A stretch of DNA of 64,000 nt from Morella rubra (lineage: Eukaryota; Streptophyta; Magnoliopsida; Fagales; Myricaceae). The notes beneath the pieces are model-generated. The model made no database searches and had not been told where the DNA came from. It saw only the letters and a program-made list of their open reading frames with translations. Below are positions 10,813 to 23,031 of the stretch, in pieces. The stretch is taken from NCBI GenBank assembly GCA_003952965.2, contig CM025852.1:5130123-5194122 (forward strand), in the 5' to 3' direction. The translations under genes were made by a program, and so were the position numbers. Positions within the stretch are counted from its first letter, which is position 1; each line of letters opens with the position of its first letter.

Positions 10813-11241
10813 TTATACTGTGCCAATATCTTGTAAATGGCCTGTGAAAGTCCTAAAAGCCTCTTTTCTCAGGTTTCTAAACACTTTGATCCCGAGAATG
10901 TAGGATGCTTCCCCGAGGTCTTTTATTGAAAAATGGTTCGCTAACCATATTTTCACTGATGACATTGCACCGATGTCATTCCCTATGAGTAGAATATCAT
11001 CGACATAAAGAATAAGGAACATTACTGAACTCCCACTAATTCTCTTGTAAACACAAGATTCATCTATGTTTTGTGAGAAACCAAACGATTTGATCATCTC
11101 ATCAAAACGGATGTTCCAGCAACGTGATGCCTGTTTTAGTCCATAAATGGATTTGTTCAGTTTTGCACACTTTAGATTATTGTCCAGGAGAAAGCAAACC
11201 TTCAGGTTGTGCCATATAAATCTCCTCCTGGATGTACCCAT
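10813..11241 (-). pseudogene. copia reverse transcriptase fragment
   Basis: The motif KSIYGLKQASRCW and the catalytic LYVDDILLIGND are readable, followed by the KDLGEASYILGIK block. Upstream reverse transcriptase sequence (11241-11400) continues in other frames. The YVDD box is intact, but the frame is broken on both sides. Similarity of pattern is to the TNT1-94-like group of plant copia elements. Confidence 0.88.
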
Positions 11242-11848
11242 TCAGAAATGCAGTTTTCACATCCATCTGCCAGATCTCATAATCATAATGAGCGGCAATT
11301 GACAATAAGATTCTAATAGACTTCATCATAGCTACTGGTGAAAAGGTTTCTTCTTAGTCAATACCATGTTTTTGAATATAACCTTTCGCAACCAGTCTAG
11401 CTTTGTAGGTCTCTACCTCTCCAGTAAGTCCTCGTTTTCTTTTGAACACCCATTTACAACCTATAGGCTTAATGCCTTCTGGTTGATCAACAAGGGTCCA
11501 GACTCATTGGAGTACATGGAGTCCATTTCTGATTTCATTGCTATTTTCCAGTGTGCTGCATCTTTGTCACGATAGCCTCTTGGTAAGTATATGGATCATC
11601 ATCCAACCCCTCCGATTGCATTTGATAAATCTCATTTATCATGGTATATCTAACTGGAGGTTTATGTATTCTTTTACTGCGTCGAGGCTCTTAAGTTCTG
11701 AATTTTTCAAGACTCATCAGTGGGTTCAGTTATATCCCTTTCATCAATCTTATCTGCCACAGTTTCTGGTTCAGCTGAATTGTTGTCAAGAACAATCTTG
11801 CTTTTCCATCACTTAGGTTGTACTCATCTTTCCAAGAATATCACATTC

Positions 11849-12567
11849 CTACTGACAATTACCTTTTGATCCTTTTGTTATAAAAGTAATAACTAGTTGA
11901 TCTTTTGGGGTAACCCACAATACAAACATTTTCAGTCCTTGACTTTTCTCCATATCAAACTTTTTAAGGCGAGCTGGGCATCCCCACACTCTCAAGTATT
12001 TCAACTTGACTTTTTGCAGTCCATAACTCATATGGAGTATTAGGAACGGACTTAGTGGGTATCCTGTTTAGAATATAAACAGTTGTCTCTAAGGCATAAC
12101 CCCAAAAATAAAGGTAATTGTGACATGCTCATCATTGACCGAACCATATCTAATAGTGTTCGATTTCTTCTTTCTACAAGACCATTATCTTGTGGCATAG
12201 CAGGGGGAGTCAACTGAGATATGATGTCTTTCTCTCTAAAATGAGTTTGAAAATCTCCGAGAGATATTCACCTCCTCTATCAGATCGGAATATCTTAATA
12301 TTCTATTCCAATTGATTTTCAACTTCACTCTGAAATTCTTTGAACTTTTCAAAGGATTCAGACTTGTGTTTCATCAGGTATACATAACCATACCTGGAAT
12401 AATCATCAATGAAAGTGATGAAGTATGAGAACCCTCCACTGGCTATGTGATTCAATGTAAACTAACTCTAACAACTCTTGGCTCTAGTTCCTTTTCCTTT
12501 AAAAGGATTCTTGGTCATCTTTCCCTAAGCAAGGCTCACATATTGGGTAAGGCTCAATTCAAAAGGT
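11849..12567 (-). pseudogene. copia integrase fragment
   Basis: Near 12370-12440 the minus strand encodes an integrase core phrase (FIDDYSRYGYVYL), and near 12280 SDRGGEYLS carries the second catalytic Asp. The post-core region LKVWGCPA-type phrase is at about 11960-12000 (seen as [12 protein letters not shown]). Several stops and frame changes separate these pieces. The enzyme would insert the cDNA; this copy cannot make it. Confidence 0.8.
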
Positions 12568-13140
12568 CTAATGGGGTGGAATGGTCTTAATGGTAAGTGG
12601 GATTACATCCCTCTTCCTTTTGAGAGTTTTCACACTGGTATTAGCATCATTCTCTATATTATTCATAGAGTCTACGACATTTTCCAAAATATAAATACCA
12701 TTATCATAAGTACCATAAGCAATAAACTGATTTTGAAACTTAATAACAAGTTTAGAAATAAAGACAAGTGAATATCTAAATATTCCAAGTTTTGAAACAG
12801 AAATTAAGTTTCTACGACATTCTGGTACGTATAGACAATCTTCCAAAATTAAAACTTTATTGTTGTAGACTTGTAGACTCAAACTTACAGTTCATCCCGC
12901 TCACCTAGTCTCCGAGTTTCTTTAAACCCCTGCAACATATTGCAGATATGAGACATTGTGCCTGAATCGACACACCATGAATTTAATGGACCATCTATTA
13001 AATTCATTTCAATGACAAGCATACCTTCAGCAAGGTTTTTTGCTTCAAAGAAGCAAGATACACGTGGCAATTAATTTTCCAATGTTCTAGTTTGCCACAG
13101 TGGAAACAATTTCCCTTAGCCTTCTTATTTGGCTCGCTCT
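12568..13140 (-). pseudogene. copia Gag zinc knuckle, protease and pre-integrase region
   Basis: From high to low coordinates the minus strand shows a CCHC knuckle (CFHCGKLEHWKINC near 13070-13110), the aspartic protease site CVDSGTMSHIC near 12960, and then the zinc-bearing pre-integrase lead-in (LEDCLYVPECRRNLISVSKL near 12800-12850). The order Gag-PR-IN-RT-RH is the copia order. The pieces are in at least two frames. Confidence 0.85.
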
Positions 13141-13900
13141 TGTCCTCCTTCTTCACCTTTGAGCTAGGCTAAAACCTTTTATTTTTCTTAAATTTCTTTC
13201 CTTGGGTTTGAATACCCAGGGAGAGCTGCCTTTTGACTTGTCCATTATCATCATAGAACCTTTCTCATTTTTGATAAACTCTTCAGCTACTTGCAACATA
13301 TTAAGCAGCTCGGACAAAGTCACAAGCATCTTGTTCATATTATAGTTTAATACAAATTGGTTGAACGATTCAGCAAAGATGCCAATATCGCTCAACCTTG
13401 GTCTCGCCATCTATTTCTGCACCTAGTGTCTCCAAGTTCTGTGATGAAAGATATCATCTACAGACATGTTCCCAACTTGGGCACCTTCCACCATTTTGGT
13501 GGTCATCAGCAGTTTCATAACTTGCTGGTGTAGAACTGACTTTGCTCTCCGAATAGCTACTGGAGATATACAAGTATCTCTTTGGCTATTGCAATGCCCT
13601 TACATTGTTTTTGTAATAGGTTAGACATAGACGCCAACATATAACAGTGAGCTAATTCATCTGCCTCATGCCATTTCTCAAAAACAATTCTTTTTCTTGA
13701 GTGGCATCAGCTAAGACAAGCTGAGGGGTCTCCTCTATGAGGACATGAGCTATTTCATCCACAGTAAGTAATATCATAAGATTTCTCTTCCAATCAAGGA
13801 AGTTTGGCCCAGTCAGTTTATTATCATCTAGGATTCTAGATAATGGGATTCGGCATCATGAATCTACAAAAATAAGAAAGAAAATTCACAAGTATAGAGA
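13141..13900 (-). pseudogene. copia Gag region, decayed
   Basis: A minus-strand frame at 13153-13410 has the Gag signature pattern of this group: FNQFVLNYNMNK, then LSELLNMLQVAEE, then a basic run before the knuckle. Upstream pieces to about 13870 are in mixed frames and still look Gag-like (NRILDDNKLTGPNF-type lead near 13820-13850). The 5' LTR and primer binding site that should follow at higher coordinates were not found. Confidence 0.7.
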
Positions 13901-14590
13901 TCTTAGCAATGATTGAGCATAGGAGAGATATTTATAGATGGATAGTACTTCCATTGGAATCACAGCAGCAACCAATAAGAAAAAACTAAATACAACATTT
14001 ACATTCAGATGGTTTGATACGAGTGGGTATCAGAAGGAACTTTCACCTTAATGTGCACAGATCCTATTGTTCAAGTAATCGATAAAGCACTTATAGAAAG
14101 CATAGTAGAAGATGCTATACTTATCATCGATCACTATCATATGTGCATATCAAGGATAATATATCATTTTCATGATTTTCAAGTATTTTCTTTTAGCATC
14201 ACCGAAATATAACACATATCATGGTCTTTTCTATTTTAGTGGACATGTTTAGTGCTGGGTTAAGTGTACCATTGTCTTAATCCAATGTAAAGGTTGTTGA
14301 TGGTAATCTTTTTGGGTTCGGCGGATTCGGCTATTGCTGTGCAACACCGCCACCACTCGATAAACACGTGCCATTGATTTTCATGGAAGAACGTATACGG
14401 AGTTAACAAAGTTAATTAGAAATTACAATTTGGCTGTGACTATTTTAGTTTTAACCAATCATTAATCAAATAAAACTCTCAATTACCAATAATGGAAGGC
14501 CATGAGATTTAATTTCTTGGCTCAAAGTAAAATAGATCTCATTGTAACCAAGCTTTATAACTTGATATTTGTTAAAAAAATATTTTAAGT
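13901..14590. other. no gene seen
   Basis: Where a 5' LTR of the copia element would be expected I see no match to the 3' LTR and no primer binding site. The element is therefore truncated, or its 5' end has diverged past recognition. Confidence 0.4.
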
Positions 14591-17500
14591 ATTTTTATTT
14601 ATATGTTATTTTTTTAAAGGTCGGTAGACAGGAGGTGGGTGTCAAAGGAGCGGGTCAACTTCGGCTCAAACCAGGAAATGCTGGACCCGTGTTACGCATT
14701 TTGCCTCACGTGCTCCAGGTCCTAGCCGCAGTCCTGGTGGTGGCATTTATGGCTTGCGGGTGGCATCGTATGGAGTCGGATCTTGGGGTCATGGATTATT
14801 GTTAAGCGTGTCGCGGGCTGTAAATCGATTCGGTATATTTCACAACGTGGCGCTAAGTCTTTACGGTGTTTTGGCCATTTGGTGTTGTTATGTATTTCAT
14901 ACTTCTAAGGGAGTCATCGGCTGGCTGGCTCTATTTATTAGGGCCCAGCCCATGTGCTGATTCCCAAGCCCAAGAATTGGGCTGGGTCACTGGGCCTTGG
15001 AGGCCTAAACGGGCAACCCAGGGCATCTCATGCCCTGGGCGTTCGTTTTGGAGTTTATCGCTTCCGAGGCTAGTGTGGTTGCTTGGAGGGATGGGTGGTT
15101 TATAAACCATTAGCCATGACTAGTGGTCCTGCTCACGCTCTAAAGCATGGCGGGATGGAATTATGAGGGTGGCAGGTAGGTTCGTGCCAATTCGCTTAGT
15201 GGTTGGTTTGTTCGGCACCTTTGATGGGCCTTTCGTATGGTCTATGGGAGACGAGTTGGCATCTCGGGTGGTACGTTTTTTGGAAATGGCTAGGGCAGCA
15301 CCCTTTTCAGACAGGGTCGTAGGTCCGCCTGTTGTGGCGTGTTGCATTGTTGGTCGGGGTGTGTTCTTGGAGGTTTTTTTTGAGGTGTCGGTTGTTGGTC
15401 TGGGTGGGTGGCCACATTTGGCACGAACATGAAATTAGGTCGGTCAGTTTGGACATAAGTATGGAGCCATGGATTATGACTCAGATGCGTAGGGTAGTAT
15501 TAGGTTCGCGCGAGTTAGTTAGTAGTCCGTGGGTATTGGGGTGGGGAGACTGCTTGGTTTCATGGGTGCGGCTTGACATGGCCCCAGCAGAGCGGCTGCG
15601 TGCATAAGAGCACATAAAGCCATGCTACTGGATTGTATAGCCTGCGCGCGGAGCGACTAAGTCTATAGCGTCCTCCAGTAAGTTCTTTTTGTGTGTTTTT
15701 TGGTCGTGTGTGGGAGTTATGTATTTTTGTGGGTGATTGGTTTTTTTTTTTCTTTTGATTGTTCCTGACAGAGGCATGGAGCCTCGTACGCAATGCTTTC
15801 TATATGTGGAACGCGTTGTCCTTGGCATGTCACGCTAGTCTATGGTGAAAGTTGTAAGGGGTTGGACAATTGGTTCAGTTGAAAGCTCATGGGCGTGCAT
15901 GACTTCGCGTTGATCCGTTAGGAATGCTTGTATTTTAGTTGGTGATGTTATAATTGGTGTATATTTTTGAGTTAGCAAGTCCGCTTGTGGCGGAGGTTCG
16001 AATCTTCAAGGAATTAGGACAGGAGAGACGGGGCGGTTCAGATCAAAGTTGGATGTGCCAATGGCTTTCGATGGCGCACTAACTACTACACCAACCACTT
16101 AGTGGCGGTAGTATATCTGACCTCGCACGCTTATCCGGTGGCTAAGTGTAGTGATATATGTGAGGAACAGGAGCGGCAGGGAGTCGAGGGAGCATCTCAA
16201 CCCGTAATCCGCGATGGAGGTTGTGGGACAGCGGCGCAAGGAGACGGCAAGATCCAGGCATTCATGGAGGTATCTTAGGGATTAGTTTCTTTTCTTGGTG
16301 GATGAGTTCGAATAGGGTATCACTCGGTTGTTTAGATTTAGAATCTTTTTCCTAAACTCTAGAATAGTTTAATTTTCCTTTGGAGTTTGAGGCATGTAAT
16401 TTAAGGATCTCTCTTGAATTGAGCAGGTGGTATTTGACAGGATTCTATAAGATTCGGTTCGGTTTGGGATTTGATTTTTTTGTTGTTGGATTTTGTTTGA
16501 TCTCTATGTGGTGATTGTCTGTAAGCACTAAGGATTGGTTCTATGATGTAGGCACTTCTGTAGGTGCAATTAAGAAGTTGATCATTTCTCGAATAGTAGC
16601 AGGATTGGGAGCTTTCGAGTGCTTCTGTGGATCAGTGTTTTTTGGCCAAGCGATAGGTACTAGGTTTGTCTAAGACTCGTGGTCAAGGGGCAATACCTTT
16701 TGTTTAGTTTTTTTATTGGTTCGAGTTATTCTTAGGTTCATGTGTTGTTCTATAGCTATGATCTACGGTACTCGTATTCTTGGGTCCTAATTAATAAGCC
16801 ATTAACCCACTGTTTTCTTCGTTTCTTTCTGTATTCAAATATAATAGGCTGTCTGAGTGTTCTCGATGGAATTTCCTTATTGGTTAGATACTAAAGTTTT
16901 CAGCTAGTGTGGTTGCAAGAACGGCGTTTAGGAAGGGCGATTTCTTAGTGAGATAGATAGATACAAGCAAGTTCGAGGAATCAGACTTTGGCGTGCAGAT
17001 TTAACGGGTCCACTTTGTTTAAGGGCTGGGGCCTAGGCATCGGTGGTGGGGTTTGTCTAACACACAACCATGGTCCCCGTGTTCATTTCTCTGAGATGAG
17101 GCTGTAGGACAGGCTCGCACAGATGATGTGATAGGCACTATAGTTGATTTTGGTTATGGAGGTATGGTGTTACGCCAGGAATCGTGCTGAAGAGATATAC
17201 AGCTTCGTCGTCTTCTCTGGTGCGCCTCTCGCTCTGTGTTTTATAACGGCGTTACTATAGAAACCAAAAATTTTCGAACCAATAATTAAAACAACCAGAA
17301 AATTTGAATCTTCTCTATCAGAGGGAGGGTCATAAAAGATTTATAAAACAAGATCATCAATAGAGTCAACAGATCTCATCAAATTGCACTGAAAAGATTC
17401 AACAGATTTCATCAAATCTCAAAGACAACCCACGGGCATGGGTTTTTCGTACAAAAACCCTTTCTTCCTTTTTAAAAACAAAATTCACATAATCAAACTA

Positions 17501-20500
17501 TCTCATGGTGGATCCCACACGCACTTTTCAACAAAAGAAAATAATGCACATTTTTCAACGAATCGTGAAGAACACGATCTTACATGTGCGTGAGCTAGAG
17601 AGAGAAAATACTAACCTTGAGAGCTGTATGGTTGGTTCAACATACCTGTGGGCTTTCTTTGTGTGGTTCTTATACTTGAAGGAGACGACCATTGCAATTT
17701 TTGCGGCGCATAAAATTATTGGGTCTTGAATAAAAAAATCGCGAACGCTGCAATCGGGTGGACTCTCATAATTGCGTTGCGGTGGCGTCCTAGTGTCGGT
17801 CGGGACACTATTGTTATTATTATTTAATGATTTGGAAATGAAAAGATGAAATTTCATTTTGTTTTGAATTATGGTGCATTAACATGGGTATTAAATAGTT
17901 TAAGTTTTTAATTCGTGAGTAGAACTTCTAAGTATTGTTTAACATGAGTCTTGCCCTTCGAAATTAACTTACTATAAAAATTGTTAGTTGTTTTATTAAA
18001 AATAAATTGAAAAACCAATAAAAACTAAATAAATAAGAGAAGATGACCGATTTTGGTCGTGTCAAGTGGGGACTAGCATGTTTTGGAGTTAGATGCGGGT
18101 ACTATTACTTATAAGTTTGGATTGTTTGGGAGCATTGTACCGGTCTCTTTCATGAGCGTAAGCACAATCGGAGGGGAAAGGTGGTTGGTCGATGAGTATT
18201 GCGGGGGTTGTGTTTTGATGTCCGGTCTAAAAAGTTCTGCGACCAGATTTTTCGGTTTGTTAAGGCTACTAGGCTGGGAAGGAGGAAATTCTCTTGAATA
18301 AAGCAGAATTGGGACAGCGTTTCTTACAGGGGCTAGCGCCATGTAGTATCTCGACGCTGCGACAGGTCTTTTTTCAAGATGGAGTTGTGAGTCGTCAGCG
18401 TATAACAAAATAGAATTTGCATGTTACTCTGAAATTTATTTTCTGAGCCTGTTTTTGGGAGTAGATGTTTTTGGGCCCTTATTGTGTTAGACGTATCAAT
18501 AGCTTATAGCCGTGGGATCTGTAGGAAATCCTCGAATATGGTCTTTGGGGGTGTAGGGATCAATCAATGGATATATTTTTATATTTTCATTAATCTGCCT
18601 TTTATTGGTCGTTAGAAGTTTATGTTGCTCCCATGGTGTGGATTCGTATGTCCATTTAACAAATCAGTACTGTAGAGCTCGGGTCGAGATATAGTGGAAT
18701 CTGATTGGTTGTGTGAAGGATAACTTTGTGCGTTAATACACATTAGATTTGTGTTTATTTTATTTTTTGCAATGTCGATGCTATCTATTACGTGGCCACA
18801 TGAGAGTTAGATAGCTGTTTCTTGTGGGTTTTTTAGGGGTCATTTCGATTATTATCATCATTTTTCACCTGATGTGGGAGGTGGGTTGTCGTCTGTTAGC
18901 TATATGAATTTGTCTTGTGAATTCTCAAGGTTCAGTTATCTATGTTGGTACTGCCCAAAAAGTTTCCATATAATAATTAATTTTTCCGCGAAATATTATT
19001 TAAACCTAGTACTAGTTTAGTATAATAGGCTCTAAGGATACCATGATGTGAAAGGACCGCCTTCTAAAGATTACTGCTCGTGAATGCCTAGTATCTTATC
19101 TTTTGAGTCCAAACAATCTGTGTAGCAGATAGATTGATAGTGGAATCAGGTTATGCTATCATCTTTTTCCTCAGAGTTGGGAGAGCTGGGTTGTGGGTAA
19201 GGTTTTTTTATTTGGTTTGAGACAGTTTATTTAATATTTTCAATCGGTTCTCATTTGGGGTGCATCTGTAGGCTTATATCAATTGATCTGGAATTTGTTT
19301 GATCTCCAATAGATTAAATTCGAGTCAAATGGATCTGTCAAAGATACATAGGGCCATCTAACAGACAATGTTCTTACATATTTTCATCGGATCGCAGAGG
19401 TCTATTGTAGAATGTTAGCAATATTAGAGTGTAATGTTGCTGAAGTCATTCGTCGTGATATGCTACTAGGGAATTTATAATTGTCCAATCGTTATTTCAT
19501 AACTCATGCTTGATTTGATCGTCTCTGTTTCGGTGTGTGCATTGGTGTTATTCTTAATTTGAACTCATGTGTTAGTCGTCTGGTTTAAGTGTGGCATCGA
19601 CCGCGTTAGTTCAATGAAGAGAAGTGTCCATCATTCTATTTGGTTTATATTTGAATGGACAGAGACAATGGTTGTAATGACATTGGTCTGTGTATCACGA
19701 TTTTTTTCATCGGACTTGTATGGGGAAGATACTGAAAAGTTGAGTCAACATCAGGATTGACTCGATAGATAAAATTTATAACTCCCGCCTCCGAGTTCTA
19801 TTATCATATGGCTTGTCTTCTGAGTTTTCTACATAGGGGGTTTACTGTTAGGTGGGTAGCGAGTTCAAAGGAAGTATTTTTTTTCTTAGGGCGTGGGCAA
19901 AGCGACTTCGCTAGAGATGATTGGAAATTTTTATTATGTCATTTGTATGGTGCGTCCATGAGAATTAGATATTACCAGTGATGCACATCTTAATAAAAAA
20001 TATTTATACAGTTGATATAGTTAAGTAATTTTGGATGTTGCAAAAAGTTTGTGGCTTTATATGGAAGGGCATACGCGCTCCGGTATAGTTTAGAATCTAC
20101 AAGATCTTACTGCCCAGTGGCGAGTTGAGGCATCGGTTGATTCACATTCAGTTGACAGCCTAGGAACGTAGAGAAGACATGCATACTTGATCTCCACCGG
20201 TTAACAAACCCAAAACAAGAATGATTTGGGAGAGAAGAATAACAATAGAAAATTGAACTATGGAATTGTGATTTTGTTGATCATTTTGTGTCTAGCCGTG
20301 AGTTTGAATTTGGTATTAGTGCTATTGTTTTCTTGGCGAGATTTCTTCTTCTGTTGAAGGATTATGTTGTGTTTTTACGGAACACAAATGTATGGGTGTT
20401 TTTGCTGTTGTGCTGAGTTGAAGTTGTATTTTTGGGTGAAGCAGCATTAGGGTGGTATGTTCTAAATTTAGTTCTCTTCTTAAAGTGGTGTTCTTAGTAG

Positions 20501-22560
20501 GGAGGACATTACGGTCCTTAGATTAAGTATTATTGCATGGGAAGTTGGTAAAATATTTAGAGGCGTTAGCGTGGTGTGGGGTTGGGGATGGAATGAGGGA
20601 GTGAGAGAGCGCAAATTAACACTCTAAGAAACTATAGAGGTTTGATTTTCTGTTTTTCAGCTCTATGGAGGACTTTAGACGTGGATGATATGTTTGAAAT
20701 TATCTTAGAGAGAGGATAGTTTAAGAGTTCTTTTGTTAGGGTTGGTAATAGGCGGTAGATGGCGGGCTAGTGTGGAGCATAGTCGTAGAGTTGTCTTGGG
20801 TGGCCAAGATGGGTTGGGGCGGCTGTGTGGAGGGATAGGGTTAAGGGAAAGTGAAGAATTTAAACTGATAGGTGTGTGGAGACAAGATTCTTGTGCAAGT
20901 TTGTCGGGGGGTGTTGTGAGGAGGCGTAACATCCGAGAAATTGGAGAGAGGGCCCAAACTGGATGCAATCTGTTTTCTCACTTATTTCAAAAGTACATTG
21001 ACGGCTTTGATATTTGGATAAGCGCTGTTGGTTTTCATCTTGCGTCCACATGTGTCTGTAGCCATGTGTGGATATTCTTTATCTTTTCTATAACAGATCA
21101 AGAGTGGGATAGTGTGGGGATTGCTCGGCTGAATATATCAAGAAAGCGTGTAGGGTTTCATTCTATTTTTTAGCAAAGTGGACGATGTTTACTATTTGCG
21201 AAAGATGTAGGACGATTTGGATTCATGAAGTTTAATCTGTTTTATGGTTTTGGTGGTAAAAACGCATTTCTTGCATGAATTAGTATTTTACTGCAATTTC
21301 ATGTAGAGAAGAGATTTATTCCGAGCTTGTATCGTGTTCGTGGCACATGTTCTCGGGCATAGTGTGAACGAAGCGGATAATACGTTGTCCAACAATCTAC
21401 TCCTTTCCTTGCGCTTACCATGCTCGCGTTTTTAAGATTTGATGAAGAAATGTTTAGCGGCTTTATTGATAACCTCTGCGTTTTTTCAGTGTGGTCTAGT
21501 ATTTTTGTGCTCGCTCTCGTATTTCATTTCAAGGTAGTTGTGAGTTTACTCTTTCGTGATATCGTTGGTTGAATAGAAAAACTATTGTACTGTCTCCATA
21601 AATGTGGGGAATGCTATTTTTTTTTCGAATGGTTTTATTTTTTTTAGATGCATGCTTTGTTGTGTTGTTTTAATCATTTGGTGTGTGGAGATTTAGCCTG
21701 TAAGTGGATTTTTATTTGTTAAAATTATATCATGCTGAGATGGGTCATTTATATTCACGACTCATCGTCGCAACTCTTCGATTGTTTATTATTCTTTTTC
21801 TTTGGTTAATAAAAGAATTGCGTGTGGAGTGCTGGCTTAGGGTGACAAAGATCGCAGGTAAATTATGATAATGGTGGTGTGTGGGCTTTATTACACTGGG
21901 GATAATTTGGGAAAGTGTCACACTGCTCCTTGTGAAAAAAAAAATGAGGAAGTTAAACTGGAATATCTATATTGAGTCAATCATTCAGTTCTTCAGGTTG
22001 TGATTGATTCGCTACTTTATGTTTTCAGCGGAACCGTCGTGTTTGTTTTTCCTATTTTAGCAATTCGCAAGTTTAACATAAGTGCTTGAAGTTGTGATAT
22101 CTCTTATCGTGAGATTGGAATGGGCAATTCTATAATTGTTTGTCGTCTTTTCATTGATTTTGCTTGGAGCATTCGGTGATTATGAAAGTGACCCATTGAA
22201 GTAGTGGTTGGTTGGGGTATTGCGTAGTCTTTGATTGGCGCTTCTCTAGGCTGGGTATAGAATTTGGAGTCGACTTTCTTTTTTTTTGACCTGCATTAAT
22301 TGAGTTTTGTTCGTTTTCTCTTTGCTTATCCTCTTCTCGAGTGTTGGGAAAGGACCTTATTGTCGAAAATAGAGCGTGCGGATAGTTAAAATTTTGCTCT
22401 ATGTATATAGTGAGTTTTTGTTTCTGCCAGTTTCAGCTATTTCAACACTCCTATTAATAGTATCTGTTGTACTAGTCTGGGTTACATATCTTATGCGACA
22501 TTGGTGCCTTCATCTCCTTTGCTCGGGTCGGCTACATGAATCTTTTCTGACCGTTCTTGT
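14591..22560. other. 8-kb gene-free block with strong G+T bias on the plus strand
   Basis: No frame here resembles a known protein; the longest, 20733-21173 plus strand (146 codons), has no domain features. Hand counts show the bias: G+T is 50 of 60 bases at 15361-15420, 41 of 60 at 20341-20400 and 46 of 60 at 20401-20460. The middle (about 17230-17870) has the reverse bias, A+C 38 of 60 at 17341-17400. No LTR pair, knuckle, reverse transcriptase or primer binding site was seen. It may be a large decayed noncoding retroelement on either strand, or an old noncoding transcription unit. Confidence 0.45.
17230..17870. other. A+C-rich island inside the G+T-biased block
   Basis: Composition switches sharply near 17230 and back near 17870. 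The segment contains CATCAAAT repeats (for example 17377-17385 and 17411-17418) and ends in T- and A-rich sequence. A separate insertion or a local inversion would explain the switch; no terminal repeats or target duplication were found. Confidence 0.35.
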
Positions 22561-22561
22561 T

Positions 22562-23031
22562 TTTTTTTTTTAGTCAAAACAACAAGCTTTCATTAAGATC
22601 ATCAAGGAGGTTTGAAAACCTCAAGTACATGCTCTAAAGGGCATGTCAGACCTTCTAAAGAGACGACAGGTCAACGAGTAAAAAGGCCTAACAGCTTCAC
22701 AAACCCAAGTCGAAAAGGATAGGAAGAGACCCATAAAGGGTGGAAAGACCACGAAAGGCAGCAAGCTGAAAAGATTAGCAAAAAAGGAAAGTCGATGGCG
22801 GAAGAAGGTGGTAGGACCAGCTGCTGGAGGCGAGGAGTCAGCCAGATGGGAAAATGGAGTGGCGCATGCAAGTCGAAAAGGATAGGAAGAGACCCATAAA
22901 GGGTGGAAAGACCACGAAAGGCAGCAAGCTGAAAAGACTAGCAAAAAAGGAAAGTCGATGGCGGAAGAAGGTGGTAGGACCAGCTGCTGGAGGCAAGGAG
23001 TCAGCCAGATGGGAAAATGGAGTGGCACGTG
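22562..23031 (-). mobile_element. poly(A)-ended retroelement 3' part with a 163-bp tandem repeat
   Basis: The plus strand starts with a T run at 22561-22573. The minus strand therefore ends in poly(A), preceded by GATCTTAATGAAAGCTTGTTG, a tail layout usual for plant LINEs or processed RNAs. Behind it are two adjacent near-identical copies of a 163-bp unit (22706-22868, 22869-23031). The minus-strand frames across the repeat (22621-23128) only reflect the repeated unit and carry no domain. No endonuclease or reverse transcriptase is present. Confidence 0.5.
22706..23031. repeat. tandem repeat, two units of exactly 163 bp
   Basis: Unit 1 is 22706-22868 and unit 2 is 22869-23031. Both open with CAAGTCGAAAAGGATAGG and close with GGAGTGGC plus a 5-base variable end. 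Only a few substitutions separate them (ATTAG/ACTAG, GCGAGG/GCAAGG), so the duplication is recent. Confidence 0.95.

Noticed and set aside
15975..16010. T-arm-like GGAGGTTCGAATCTTC suggesting a tRNA gene
   Set aside because: No matching acceptor stem, D-arm or anticodon arm around it, so no tRNA is supported.
20705..21173. 146-codon plus-strand frame and overlapping minus-strand frames as a gene
   Set aside because: No domain, signal peptide or family pattern. The strong base bias lowers stop frequency and makes chance frames likely.
14591..22560. Insertion of mitochondrial or plastid DNA
   Set aside because: No organelle gene, rRNA or tRNA was recognised anywhere in the block.
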